A stretch of DNA of 64,000 bases from JBBECF01 sp040881945. GTDB taxonomy: Bacteria; Pseudomonadota; Alphaproteobacteria; Dongiales; Dongiaceae. Location: contig JBBECF010000157.1 of assembly GCA_040881945.1 (NCBI GenBank), positions 14,408 through 78,407 of the forward strand, read 5' to 3'. A program made the translations under genes and the position numbers. Positions 1-7,668 of the stretch are shown here, piece by piece. Positions within the stretch are counted from its first letter, which is position 1; each line of letters starts with the position of its first letter. The notes beneath the pieces are model-generated. The model was not told where the DNA came from. It saw only the letters and a program-made list of their open reading frames with translations, and ran no database searches.

Positions 1-1585
1 CCTCGAGCTTCAACGCGATGTCGATCAGCCGGGCCACGGTCTCGTCCTGTTCGCGCTGCTGCCGCAACTGCGGCTCGCCGTCGATCGCTTGCTGCAGGCC
101 GACCGGATTCGCCGGGTTGTTGGGCACCAGCTTGCACAGCCGGTCGACCTGCCCGTAGGGCACCTGCAGCACGCGCCCGACGTCGCGCAGCACGGCGCGC
201 GCCTGCAACTTGCCGAAGGTGATGATCTGCGCCACCCGGTCGCGGCCGTATTTGTCCTGAACGTAGCGGATCACCTCGTCGCGGCGCTCCTGGCAGAAAT
301 CGACGTCAAAATCCGGCATCGACACGCGCTCCGGATTGAGGAAGCGCTCGAACAGCAGGCCCCAGCGCAACGGGTCGAGGTCGGTGATGGTGAGCGCCCA
401 GGCCACGACCGACCCCGCGCCCGATCCGCGCCCCGGGCCGACCGGAATGCCCTGGCCCTTGGCCCATTGAATGAAGTCGGCGACGATCAGGAAGTAGCCG
501 GGAAAGCCCATCTGGACGATGACGCCGAGCTCGAATTCCAGGCGCTGCCGGTACGGCCGCGCCGCCGCCTCGCGCGCGGCCGCGTCAACGTCCGCGCCGA
601 ATACCCGCGCCGCCAGCCGCCGCTCCAGCCCCGCCGTCGCCTGGATGCGCAGTTCCTCGGCCTCGGTGCGGCCGGGCGGCACGGGGAACGCCGGCAGCAT
701 CGGCTGGCGGGCCTCCGGCATGAAGGCGCAACGGCGGGCGACGACCAGCGTGTTGTCCGCCGCCTCGGGCAGATCGGCGAACAGGGCGCGCATCTCGGCC
801 GCCGGCTTGAACCAGTGCTCGGGCGTCACCCGTCGGCGGTCGGCCTGGGCGACATAGGCGCCCGAGGCGATGCAGAGCAGCGCGTCGTGCGCCTCGTACA
901 TATCGGGGTCGGCGAAGAACGCCTCGTTGGTCGCGACCAGCGGCAGGCCGTGAGCAAAGGCGAGGTCGATCAGCCGGCCCTCGATGCGCGCCTCGGCTTC
1001 GAGGCCGTGGCGCATCAGCTCGACATAGAGGCGACCGGGGAACAGCCGGGCGAGATCGGAAAGCGCGGTCGCGGCCGCGTCGTCCTGGCCTTCGCCGAGC
1101 AGCCGGCCGACCAGGCCCGCAGGCCCGCCGGTCAGCGCGATGAGCCCGTCGGTCATGCCGTCGAGCGCCGCCGGCGGTAGTTGCGGGGCCTCGCCCGGCT
1201 CGCCGTCGAGGAACGATTTGCTGACCAGCCGCAGCAGGTTGCGGTACCCGGCCTCGCTCTGGACGAGAACGACGAGCTGGTCCGGCGGCCGCCGGTGGGC
1301 GGCCCGTCGCTGGCCGTTCTCCGCCCCCGCCTGCACCGGCGCAAAGCCGCCGGCCGCGGTCTCGCGCGCGATCGCGAGCTGGCAGCCGATGATCGGCTTC
1401 ACGCCGGCGGCGCGCGCCGCGAGCGCGAATTCCAGCGCGCCGAACAAATTGCCGCTGTCGGTCACCGCCACCGCCGGCATGGCGTGGCGGCGGCACAACT
1501 CGATCAACTGCTTGATCCGGATCGCCCCTTCGGCGAGCGAATAGGCGCAGTGGACGCGCAGATGGACGAAATCGGCATGCGGCAT
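1..1585 (-). CDS. dnaE: DNA polymerase III alpha subunit, 5' part (runs off the window)
   Basis: Catalytic subunit of the replicative DNA polymerase III holoenzyme. The reading frame is open from an ATG at 1585 to the window edge, giving about 528 residues of a protein that is usually near 1150. The N-terminus ([19 protein letters not shown]) is the typical start of the PHP domain. Further in, the palm signature [17 protein letters not shown] with its catalytic aspartates and the fingers-side [13 protein letters not shown] are both visible. The C-terminal half lies outside the window. In many alphaproteobacteria dnaE directly follows lolC-lolD. Here about 7.7 kb separates it from lolD, including the pqq-like operon. 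Confidence 0.97.
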   Translation of the reverse strand, partial: MPHADFVHLRVHCAYSLAEGAIRIKQLIELCRRHAMPAVAVTDSGNLFGALEFALAARAAGVKPIIGCQLAIARETAAGGFAPVQAGAENGQRRAAHRRPPDQLVVLVQSEAGYRNLLRLVSKSFLDGEPGEAPQLPPAALDGMTDGLIALTGGPAGLVGRLLGEGQDDAAATALSDLARLFPGRLYVELMRHGLEAEARIEGRLIDLAFAHGLPLVATNEAFFADPDMYEAHDALLCIASGAYVAQADRRRVTPEHWFKPAAEMRALFADLPEAADNTLVVARRCAFMPEARQPMLPAFPVPPGRTEAEELRIQATAGLERRLAARVFGADVDAAAREAAARPYRQRLEFELGVIVQMGFPGYFLIVADFIQWAKGQGIPVGPGRGSGAGSVVAWALTITDLDPLRWGLLFERFLNPERVSMPDFDVDFCQERRDEVIRYVQDKYGRDRVAQIITFGKLQARAVLRDVGRVLQVPYGQVDRLCKLVPNNPANPVGLQQAIDGEPQLRQQREQDETVARLIDIALKLE

Positions 1586-1625
1586 CGCGGGCGCAGGATT
1601 CCACAAGCCGGCGGCGGCGGCCAGT

Positions 1626-2738
1626 TTATTTCTGCGTCAGCCGGAACTCGATGCGCCGGTTGCGCCGGTAGGCGATCTCGTCGTCGCGCGCGTCGAGCGG
1701 CTGGAACTCGCCGAAGCCGGCGGCGGCGAGCCGCTCCGGCGCGATACCCTGGCGCACCAGAAACTCCACCACCGAGATCGCGCGCGCCGCCGACAGCTCC
1801 CAGTTCGAGGCGATCGGCCCGGCGCGGATCGGCAACCGGTCGGTATGGCCGTCGACGCGCAGGATCCAGTCGAGGTCGGTGGGGATCTCGGCGGCGATCT
1901 CCGTCAGCCCCGCCGCCAGCTCGCCAAGCTGCGCCTCGCCCTGCGGATCGAGCCGCGCCGAGCCCGAATCGAACAGCAGCTCGGCCTGAAACACGAAGCG
2001 GTCGCCTTCGACGCGGATATCGACGCGATTGCCGAGGGCGTCGCGCAGGCGCCCATAGAATTCGGACCGGTACGACGACAACGTCTCGCTCGCTTGGGAC
2101 GGCGCGGACGCCAGCGCCGCCTTCGCCTCGTCCAGCTTCGCCTGCAACGCCGCGGCCTCGTCGTTGAGGCGCGCGACCTCCTGCTTCTGCATCACGATCG
2201 TCTGCTCGCGCGTCTCGATGCCCGCCTTTGCTTCGGCAAGGTCGGCCGCCAGGGTTTCATTGCCCTCGGCCGCCGCGCGCAATTCGACTGTCTCGCGGTC
2301 CAGTTCGGCCACGCGGGCGGTGAGCGCCGCCATGGCGGAATCGCGTTCGGCGCTCAGGCGGGCAAGCTCGCGGCCGACCTCTTCGCGCGACCCCGCGAGA
2401 CTTTCCACCTGGGTGTTGAGCGCCGCGTTGCTCTCGCGCAGGTCGAGGTTCTCCTCGTGCCGGGTGGTGAGGCTCAGCGCCGCCTTGTCCACCTGGTCGC
2501 CGAGGAACTTCAGCGCCTCGTCGCGCTTGACGGCGGCCGCGTCGATGGCCGCCATGCGCGCCTCGATCTCGGCCAGCAGCGCCTCGATCTCGCCGGCCGT
2601 CGCCTCGGCGGCGGGGTCGGCGGGCACGTCCTGAGCCGCAGCCGGCGAGACGAGCCCGAGCGCCAGCATCGCCGCGAACGCACCGCGGCCGAGAAGCCGC
2701 AAGGCCGCCGAGTTCGTCGTACTTCGTCGCGCGAGCAA
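1626..2738 (-). CDS. OmpA-C/MotB-like peptidoglycan-binding protein with coiled coil
   Basis: Envelope protein of 370 residues predicted to anchor to peptidoglycan. An N-terminal hydrophobic segment ending SPAAAQD reads as a signal peptide or membrane anchor. A long Ala/Glu/Leu-rich coiled coil covers roughly residues 35-220. A C-terminal OmpA-like domain follows, with DGHTDRLPI, the NWELSAARA motif, and [12 protein letters not shown] near the end. I choose a TTG start at 2738 because a perfect AAGGAGG lies 5 bases upstream; the longer in-frame ATG at 2816 would put a charged stretch before the signal. Such proteins are often paired with MotA/ExbB-like channels, but none is adjacent. It lies between dnaE and the divergent pqq-like operon. 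Confidence 0.85.
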   Translation of the reverse strand: MLARRSTTNSAALRLLGRGAFAAMLALGLVSPAAAQDVPADPAAEATAGEIEALLAEIEARMAAIDAAAVKRDEALKFLGDQVDKAALSLTTRHEENLDLRESNAALNTQVESLAGSREEVGRELARLSAERDSAMAALTARVAELDRETVELRAAAEGNETLAADLAEAKAGIETREQTIVMQKQEVARLNDEAAALQAKLDEAKAALASAPSQASETLSSYRSEFYGRLRDALGNRVDIRVEGDRFVFQAELLFDSGSARLDPQGEAQLGELAAGLTEIAAEIPTDLDWILRVDGHTDRLPIRAGPIASNWELSAARAISVVEFLVRQGIAPERLAAAGFGEFQPLDARDDEIAYRRNRRIEFRLTQK

Positions 2739-2912
2739 GTCAGCCTCCTTCGGTCCGGCCTCGCCGCACCGGCATTCGCCGCGGCGCACCGCTGTCCGAA
2801 TCGATTCTAAGTCCACGGCAAGGGCGTGGCTAGGGTGCGCAAACGACTCGTGGCGGTCCGGGCTATCGGACTCGTCCCCTGCTCCGTCGACGGGGGCTCG
2901 CGCGGCTAAATT

Positions 2913-2935
2913 GGAATGATACTAGTAATTATTCC
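2913..2935. promoter_or_regulatory. imperfect palindrome upstream of pqqA promoter
   Basis: GGAAT...ATTCC arms (5 bp perfect, two more pairs inside) are centred on an ACTAGT core in a short AT-rich stretch about 40 bases upstream of the pqqA -35 box. The size and placement fit an operator, but the regulator is unknown. Confidence 0.35.
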
Positions 2936-2954
2936 ATTCAAGACCCGGAAAACG

Positions 2955-3006
2955 AACATGTTTTCTTCCCCACATGTTGACACCATTCCGCTTGTCTGCG
3001 TATAAG
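2955..3006 (+). promoter_or_regulatory. sigma-70-type promoter of the pqq-like operon with overlapping inverted repeat
   Basis: A consensus -35 TTGACA (2977-2982), an 18-bp spacer and a -10 TATAAG (3001-3006) precede pqqA by about 50 bases. A perfect 7-bp inverted repeat, AACATGT (2955-2961) and ACATGTT (2972-2978) with a 10-base spacer, runs into the -35 box, so a repressor bound there would block polymerase. The surrounding 150 bases are clearly more AT-rich than the flanking genes. Confidence 0.65.
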
Positions 3007-3054
3007 GAGACTGTGACCTCAATCATATTAGAAAACTTCCAAGGGGGGCAAGAC

Positions 3055-3129
3055 ATGAAATGGGTTGAACCGACCTACTGTGACCTACGGCTGGGCTTCG
3101 AAGTCACCGCTTACGTCTACGTTCGTTAG
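3055..3129 (+). CDS. pqqA: PqqA precursor peptide
   Basis: A 24-residue ribosomal peptide that fits the PQQ precursor family. It begins MKWVEPTYCDLRLGFE and carries the invariant pair E16 and Y20 in the FEVTAY core. In PQQ biosynthesis PqqE joins this Glu gamma-carbon to the Tyr ring, and both residues become the cofactor skeleton. A strong AGGGGGG ribosome site lies 7 bases before the ATG. The length matches Klebsiella and Pseudomonas PqqA (23-24 residues). The peptide also has C9 and two further C-terminal tyrosines/aromatics, which I would not count as diagnostic. A stem-loop follows the stop, then pqqD. Confidence 0.92.
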   Translation: MKWVEPTYCDLRLGFEVTAYVYVR

Positions 3130-3144
3130 CGGGTTCCCCGGGGG

Positions 3145-3168
3145 GGGGTCGGGTTTGCGCCCGACCCC
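3145..3168 (+). promoter_or_regulatory. stem-loop between pqqA and pqqD
   Basis: A perfect 9-bp GC stem, GGGGTCGGG and CCCGACCCC, encloses a 6-base loop (TTTGCG), 16 bases after the pqqA stop. No U-tract follows. It therefore looks like an RNA-stabilising or partially attenuating hairpin, which would let the short precursor be made in excess over the downstream enzymes, rather than a full terminator. Confidence 0.6.
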
Positions 3169-3210
3169 TCTCCAACGATCAACGCGCACCGCTTCCGCAC
3201 GACGTCGACC

Positions 3211-3498
3211 ATGACGGGTGACCCTCAGATTCGGGCCATCGACTTCGTCGAGATCAACCCGCTGTACCTGTTTCGGTGGGAAGACCCGCAACAGGCCTAT
3301 GTGTTGCTCTACCCGGAAGGCATCGTCAAACTCAACGGAACGGCTGGGGAAATCCTGAAGCTGTGCACCGGCGATAGAACCGTCGCGCAAGTCATCGACG
3401 AGCTCGAGCAGAAGTTCCCGGGCGAGGCTGTCGCCGATAGTGCCCACAGGTTCCTGGAGGTCTCCCATGCCAAAGGCTGGATCAGGGTTAAGTCTTGA
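3211..3498 (+). CDS. pqqD: PqqD-type RiPP recognition protein
   Basis: A 95-residue peptide chaperone that binds PqqA and presents it to the radical SAM enzyme PqqE. The family core is present: YVLLYPEGIVKLNGTAGEIL, then LCTGDRTVAQVIDELEQKF, and a C-terminal FLEVSHAKGWIRV. Size and register match free-standing PqqD proteins (about 90 residues). It overlaps pqqE by 32 bases, so translation of the two is likely coupled. The ATG at 3211 has no strong Shine-Dalgarno. In standard clusters pqqB and pqqC lie between pqqA and pqqD; here only an 81-base gap with a hairpin separates them. Confidence 0.93.
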   Translation: MTGDPQIRAIDFVEINPLYLFRWEDPQQAYVLLYPEGIVKLNGTAGEILKLCTGDRTVAQVIDELEQKFPGEAVADSAHRFLEVSHAKGWIRVKS

Positions 3499-4618
3499 CG
3501 GTCTGGGGCAGCCGCTCTGGCTGCTGCTCGAGTTGACCTATCGCTGCCCGCTGAAGTGCCCGTGGTGCAACAATCCGGTCGATCTCGACAACTACCGGAA
3601 TGAACTCAGCACCGAGGAGTGGGTGCGCGTCATGCGCGAGGGCCGCGAGCTGGGGTCCCTGCAACTCGGATTCTCCGGCGGCGAGCCGGTGCTGCGCCCG
3701 GACCTGGAAGAGTTGATCGGCGAGGCCCATCGCCTCGGTTACTACACGAACCTCATCACCTCCGGGATGGGTCTGACGGCGGAGCGATTGCAGGCCTTCA
3801 AGCAGGCGGGCCTGCGGCAGATCCAGCTCAGCATCCAATCCTGCGATTCCACAATCACCGATTGGCTGGTCGGCAGCAACGGAGCCCACGCGCACAAGCT
3901 GAATGTGGCGCGCGAGATCAAGGCCCATGGCTTTCCCATGGTCCTCAACGTGCCGGTCTGCCGCCAGAACATCGACCAAACCGAGCGGATCCTCGAGATG
4001 GCCGAAAGCATCGGCGCGGACTATCTCGAGTTCGCCAATCTGCAGTACTACAACTGGGCGCTGCTGAACCGGTCGGAGTTGCTTCCGACACAAGCCCAAC
4101 TCAGACGCGCGGAGGCCTCGGTGAAGGCGGCGCGCGAGCGTCTCGGCAAACGGATGACGATCTATTTTGTCATCCCCGATTATTTCGACGGCCACCCCAA
4201 GGCGTGCATGAACGGGTGGGGAGCGATCCACCTCACCATCGCGCCGGACGGCGCCGCCCTGCCCTGCCAGGAGGCGCGCGTCATCAAAGGTCTCGAATTC
4301 CCCTCCGTGCGCGACGCGAGCCTCGAGTGGATCTGGCGCGACTCGCCGATCTTCAACCGCTTCCGCGGCGACGACTGGATGAAGGACCCGTGCCGAAGCT
4401 GCGACAGCCGGCAGCAGGACTTCGCCGGATGCCGCTGTCAGGCCTACCTGCTCACCGGCGACGCCGCCAACGCCGATCCGGCCTGCAGCCGCGCGCCGCA
4501 CCATCATCTGATCGAGGCGGCCGTGGCGGAAGCCGAGGGCGAGCATCGTGTCCCGCGACCGCTGGTCCTGCGCAAGCGGGGTGCGATCGCGGCCGCCCCC
4601 GTCGACCTGGGGCAGTGA
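3467..4618 (+). CDS. pqqE: PqqE, radical SAM peptide cyclase
   Basis: A 383-residue radical SAM/SPASM enzyme that forms the Glu-Tyr carbon-carbon bond in PqqA. The SAM-cluster motif is C27-x3-C31-x2-C34 (RCPLKCPWC), followed by FSGGEPVLRPDL. The C-terminal auxiliary-cluster domain is intact, with LPCQEARVI, WMKDPCRSCDSRQQDFAGC and RCQAYLLTGDA, then DPACSRAPHHHL, as in genuine PqqE. I start at 3467 because GGAGG lies 7 bases upstream; the in-frame ATG at 3440 lies inside pqqD. The TGA overlaps a GTG start of the next small ORF. Nothing in the sequence suggests loss of activity. Confidence 0.95.
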   Translation: MPKAGSGLSLDGLGQPLWLLLELTYRCPLKCPWCNNPVDLDNYRNELSTEEWVRVMREGRELGSLQLGFSGGEPVLRPDLEELIGEAHRLGYYTNLITSGMGLTAERLQAFKQAGLRQIQLSIQSCDSTITDWLVGSNGAHAHKLNVAREIKAHGFPMVLNVPVCRQNIDQTERILEMAESIGADYLEFANLQYYNWALLNRSELLPTQAQLRRAEASVKAARERLGKRMTIYFVIPDYFDGHPKACMNGWGAIHLTIAPDGAALPCQEARVIKGLEFPSVRDASLEWIWRDSPIFNRFRGDDWMKDPCRSCDSRQQDFAGCRCQAYLLTGDAANADPACSRAPHHHLIEAAVAEAEGEHRVPRPLVLRKRGAIAAAPVDLGQ

Positions 4619-4713
4619 ATCTGCCGCACGACACTCTGGAGGGCACCGTCCTCGCAGGGATCTTGCTGACGGCGGCGCTCGCCCTGCTGATGCGCTGGCT
4701 GGGCGTCGGATAG
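4615..4713 (+). CDS. 32-residue single-TM protein in the pqq-like operon
   Basis: A small ORF with a GTG start that shares GTGA with the pqqE stop. It encodes VNLPHDTLEGTVLAG followed by one hydrophobic helix (ILLTAALALLMRWLGVG). Its composition resembles bona fide small membrane subunits, and it lies in line with the other genes. No family is recognised. It could be a subunit or tether for the membrane protein that follows at 4782, but coding status rests on overlap and hydrophobicity only. Confidence 0.5.
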   Translation: MNLPHDTLEGTVLAGILLTAALALLMRWLGVG

Positions 4714-4781
4714 CAGGCAAGAAGGGCAGCACGTCGGCCGGGCCGTTGCAACGGTCGGCCCGCAGGAATCGGCGGCGGCGC

Positions 4782-5285
4782 ATGGACCTTTCGACCTTCG
4801 ACATTGTAGCGCGCTGGATCCACGTCATCGCGGTCGTGACATGGATCGGGCACAACTACGCGAACGCCGTGCAACAGCCGGCGTTCCGGCCGGTCGCCCC
4901 CGACGACCCGCCGGAGGCGGCGCGCGCCGTCTTCATGGCGGCCCTGGGACGCGAGCATGCGCTGTTCCGCTATGCCTCGCTGGTCGCATGGGCCACGGGC
5001 CTGTTCATGCTGTGGTATCGCGGGCTGCTGCTCGACGCGTACATGCTGTCGGGGGACGCGGCCGCGATCGGCGTCGGGACGTGGACCGGCACCATCATGG
5101 TGCTCAATGTGTGGCTGTTGCTGTGGCCGCATCAGCGGAAGGTGCTCGGGTTCACGCCGGCGACCACGGAAGAGCGCATTCGCTGCGCGCGGATCACCTT
5201 CCTCACGGCGCGGACCAACACGATCCTGTCGTTTCCCACGATCTTCTTCATGGTGGCGGGGGCGCACGGGCCGCTCTTCGGATGA
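4782..5285 (+). CDS. short PuuD/urate-oxidase-N-like membrane protein
   Basis: A 167-residue membrane protein with about four helices. The first helix, RWIHVIAVVTWIGHNY, and the last segment, NTILSFPTIFFMVAGAH, resemble the first and final parts of the Urate_ox_N membrane domain of the bacterial urate hydroxylase PuuD. That domain is normally much longer (about eight helices) and is followed by cytochrome c in PuuD; both extras are absent. The retained W-x-H and C-terminal His are possible heme or quinone contacts. It overlaps the next gene as ATGA. A role as membrane electron acceptor for the operon's oxidation steps is inference. Confidence 0.75.
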   Translation: MDLSTFDIVARWIHVIAVVTWIGHNYANAVQQPAFRPVAPDDPPEAARAVFMAALGREHALFRYASLVAWATGLFMLWYRGLLLDAYMLSGDAAAIGVGTWTGTIMVLNVWLLLWPHQRKVLGFTPATTEERIRCARITFLTARTNTILSFPTIFFMVAGAHGPLFG

Positions 5286-6403
5286 TGGCCCGGCCGTTCA
5301 ATTTCGCCGCCGGGCCGGGCATGCTGCCGGAGACGGTGCTGGCCCGCGTTCGCGAGGAACTGCTCGATTGGCGCGGTAGCGGCATGTCGGTGCTGGAGAT
5401 GCCCTTCACCGGCCCGGAATTCGCCGAAATCCAGGCCGACGCCGTCGAGCGGCTGAAGCGCCTGCTGGCCATCCCCGTCAACTACCGCGTGCTGTTCCTG
5501 CAAGGCGGTGCCTACGGTCAGTTCGCCTTCGTCCCCCTGAACCTGCTACGCGGCCGGACTCGGGCGGCCTACGTCGAAACCGGCCACTGGTCCCGCCGGG
5601 CCATGACCGAGGCGCGGCGCTATTGCAGCGTCGAGACGGTGGCCAGCGGCGAACCCGACGGCTTCACGCGCATACCGCCGCGCGACGTCTGGCGGCTGTC
5701 CCCGGACGTGGCCTACTGCCACATCACGACCAACGAGACGGCCCAAGGCGTGCAGTTCCATTGGACGCCGGAGACCGCGGCGGTGCCGCTCGTCGCCGAC
5801 ATGACCTCCGATTTGCTGTCCCGACCGATCGACGTGGCGCGCTACGGCCTGATCTACGCCAGCGCCCAGAAAAGCATCGGTCCGGCGGGCCTGACCATCG
5901 TCATCGTTCGCGACGACCTCCTGGGCGCGGCCCTGCCGGGAACGCCGGCGGTCTTCGACTACAAGAGGCAGGCCGACGCGGGGTCTCGGGTCAACACGCC
6001 GCCCACCTTCGCGATCTACGTCGCCGGGCTCGTCTTCGAGTGGCTGGCGGAACAGGGCGGTCTGGCCGCGATGGAACGGCGGAACCGGCGCAACAGCGCC
6101 AGACTCTACGCCGCCATCGACGCCAGCGGCGTCTATCGTTGCCCCGTTGCACCCCTCGACCGTTCGACGACGAACCCGTGTTTCCGGCTCGCCGACGAAT
6201 CGCTCGAGGCGGATTTTCTGGCCGAGGCGCGCCGGCGCGGCCTGCTGAACCTCCAGGGACACCCGGCCGTGGGCGGCGTCCGCGTCAGTCTCTACAATGC
6301 GATGCCCGATGCGGGCGTGGACGCGCTGATCGATTTCATGGCGACGTTCGCGCGTCGGCGCGGGCGATCGCGGCGGGAGCGAGGCGGGCGATCGGCGCCA
6401 TGA
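5282..6403 (+). CDS. SerC-family PLP aminotransferase with altered substrate site
   Basis: A class V aminotransferase of 373 residues, closely related in fold and sequence to E. coli phosphoserine aminotransferase. It has FNFAAGPGMLP at the start, the PLP lysine K197 in YASAQKSIGPAGL, GHW (W103) stacking on the cofactor, and GGVRVSLYNAMP with the alpha-carboxylate arginine. Aligned by eye to E. coli SerC, the residues contacting the substrate phosphate or distal carboxylate are changed: H41-R42 becomes F42-T43, R77 becomes Y78, and R329 becomes Pro. A different substrate is therefore likely. Housekeeping alphaproteobacterial SerC usually belongs to another subfamily, so this looks acquired. 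Overlaps its neighbours by ATGA on both sides. Confidence 0.88.
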   Translation: MMARPFNFAAGPGMLPETVLARVREELLDWRGSGMSVLEMPFTGPEFAEIQADAVERLKRLLAIPVNYRVLFLQGGAYGQFAFVPLNLLRGRTRAAYVETGHWSRRAMTEARRYCSVETVASGEPDGFTRIPPRDVWRLSPDVAYCHITTNETAQGVQFHWTPETAAVPLVADMTSDLLSRPIDVARYGLIYASAQKSIGPAGLTIVIVRDDLLGAALPGTPAVFDYKRQADAGSRVNTPPTFAIYVAGLVFEWLAEQGGLAAMERRNRRNSARLYAAIDASGVYRCPVAPLDRSTTNPCFRLADESLEADFLAEARRRGLLNLQGHPAVGGVRVSLYNAMPDAGVDALIDFMATFARRRGRSRRERGGRSAP

Positions 6404-7647
6404 ATGCCTTCACCGTCGTCTTCCTCGCCGCGCTCGCCGCCGCAGTCGGCCTCGAGACCTGGTTGAACCTGCGCCAGCTCGCCCATCTGCGGGCGCACCG
6501 GTCAGCCGTGCCCCCGGGCTTCACGGATCGCGTGTCCCCGACCGCCCACCGGAGGGGGGCGGACTACACCATCGCGAGGACCCGGCTCGCCGTCGCCGTA
6601 ACCGGCCTGGACGCCGCGTCGTTGCTGGGCTGGACCGTCGGCGGCGGGCTCGACCTGCTCGATAGGGCCTGGAACGCCCTGGACCTGGCCGCACCCCTGG
6701 CGGGCGCCGGCGTGATCGCCAGCGCCCTACTGTTGAGCGCGCTGCTTCGCCTGCCGCTCGCCGCCTGCCGCCGGTTCGCCGTCGACGCACGCTTCGAGCT
6801 CAATCGCACAACGCCGCGGCTCTTCGCGACCGACGCGCTTACGAAAGGACTCCTGCTCGCCGGCGTGGCCGCGCCCCTGACCGCGCTGATCCTGTGGTCG
6901 ATGGACGCCGCCGGCAGCCTGCGCTGGCCGGTCGCCTGGGTCCTGTGGACGGCCTACGTCGTAGTCCGGACATGGGCCTATCCCGGCCTCGTCGCGCCGC
7001 TGTTCAATCGCTTCGCGCCGCTGCCCGACGACGGATTGAGAAAACGGATCGCGGCGCTGCTCGAGCGCTGCGACCTGCGCCTTGGCGAGGTCGCGGTCAT
7101 GGACGGGTCGCGGCGCTCCACGCACGGCAACGCGTCCGTCGCCGGGATCGGCCGCGGCAAGCGGGTCGTGCTCTTGGACACCCTCGTCGATGGTCTCGAT
7201 CCCGACGAAATCGCCGCGGTGCTAGCCCACGAGCTCGGCCACCTCAAGCGTCGCCACATCGCCAAGCACCTCGCCGTCACCGCCGTCGCCAGCCTGGGAT
7301 GCCTCATGCTCCTGGGCTGGCTCGCGGCGCGACCCGGCTTCTTCGCGGGGCTGGGTGTGGACCGGCCATCGCCACAGGCCGCGCTGGCGCTGCTGTTGCT
7401 GAGCCTGCCGACGCTCGCGGTGTTCGCGAAGCCGCTGGTCGCCGCCGTCTCGCGACGCTTCGAGTTCGAGGCCGACGCCTTCGCCACCCGCCACGTCGAT
7501 CCGCGCCTGTTGGTCCGCGCGCTGGAAAAACTCTATCGAACGAATGCGGAGAGCCTGTCGTCCGACCCGATCTATTCGGCGTTCCACCATTCGCACCCGC
7601 CGCCGCTGGCGCGCATCACGCGCCTGGCGGACGCCGTGTCGGGGTAA
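6400..7647 (+). CDS. Ste24/CAAX-type M48 membrane metallopeptidase
   Basis: A 415-residue polytopic zinc peptidase. Several N-terminal helices precede the conserved LFNRFAPLPDDGL and VMDGSRRSTHGNA segments. The zinc motif H277-E278-L-G-H281 (AHELGHLKRRH) follows, then a hairpin of helices and the third ligand in FEFEADAFA (E357). This is the Ste24p/FACE-1 layout at its normal length. It is the last gene of the operon and starts inside the stop of the aminotransferase gene. PQQ clusters usually use M16 peptidases (PqqF/PqqG) to release the cross-linked amino acid pair; by position this enzyme could do that job, though no PqqF-like motif is present. Confidence 0.9.
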   Translation: MNAFTVVFLAALAAAVGLETWLNLRQLAHLRAHRSAVPPGFTDRVSPTAHRRGADYTIARTRLAVAVTGLDAASLLGWTVGGGLDLLDRAWNALDLAAPLAGAGVIASALLLSALLRLPLAACRRFAVDARFELNRTTPRLFATDALTKGLLLAGVAAPLTALILWSMDAAGSLRWPVAWVLWTAYVVVRTWAYPGLVAPLFNRFAPLPDDGLRKRIAALLERCDLRLGEVAVMDGSRRSTHGNASVAGIGRGKRVVLLDTLVDGLDPDEIAAVLAHELGHLKRRHIAKHLAVTAVASLGCLMLLGWLAARPGFFAGLGVDRPSPQAALALLLLSLPTLAVFAKPLVAAVSRRFEFEADAFATRHVDPRLLVRALEKLYRTNAESLSSDPIYSAFHHSHPPPLARITRLADAVSG

Positions 7648-7668
7648 GCGCAGGGCGTCGCGCCAGCC

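Noticed and set aside
3130..3210. Space for a hidden pqqB or pqqC between pqqA and pqqD
   Set aside because: Only 81 bases, filled by a hairpin and a leader. Neither gene's motifs occur anywhere in the window.
5282..6403. Housekeeping phosphoserine aminotransferase
   Set aside because: Substrate-site residues differ and the gene is coupled to a pqq operon. The SerC name is kept as family only.
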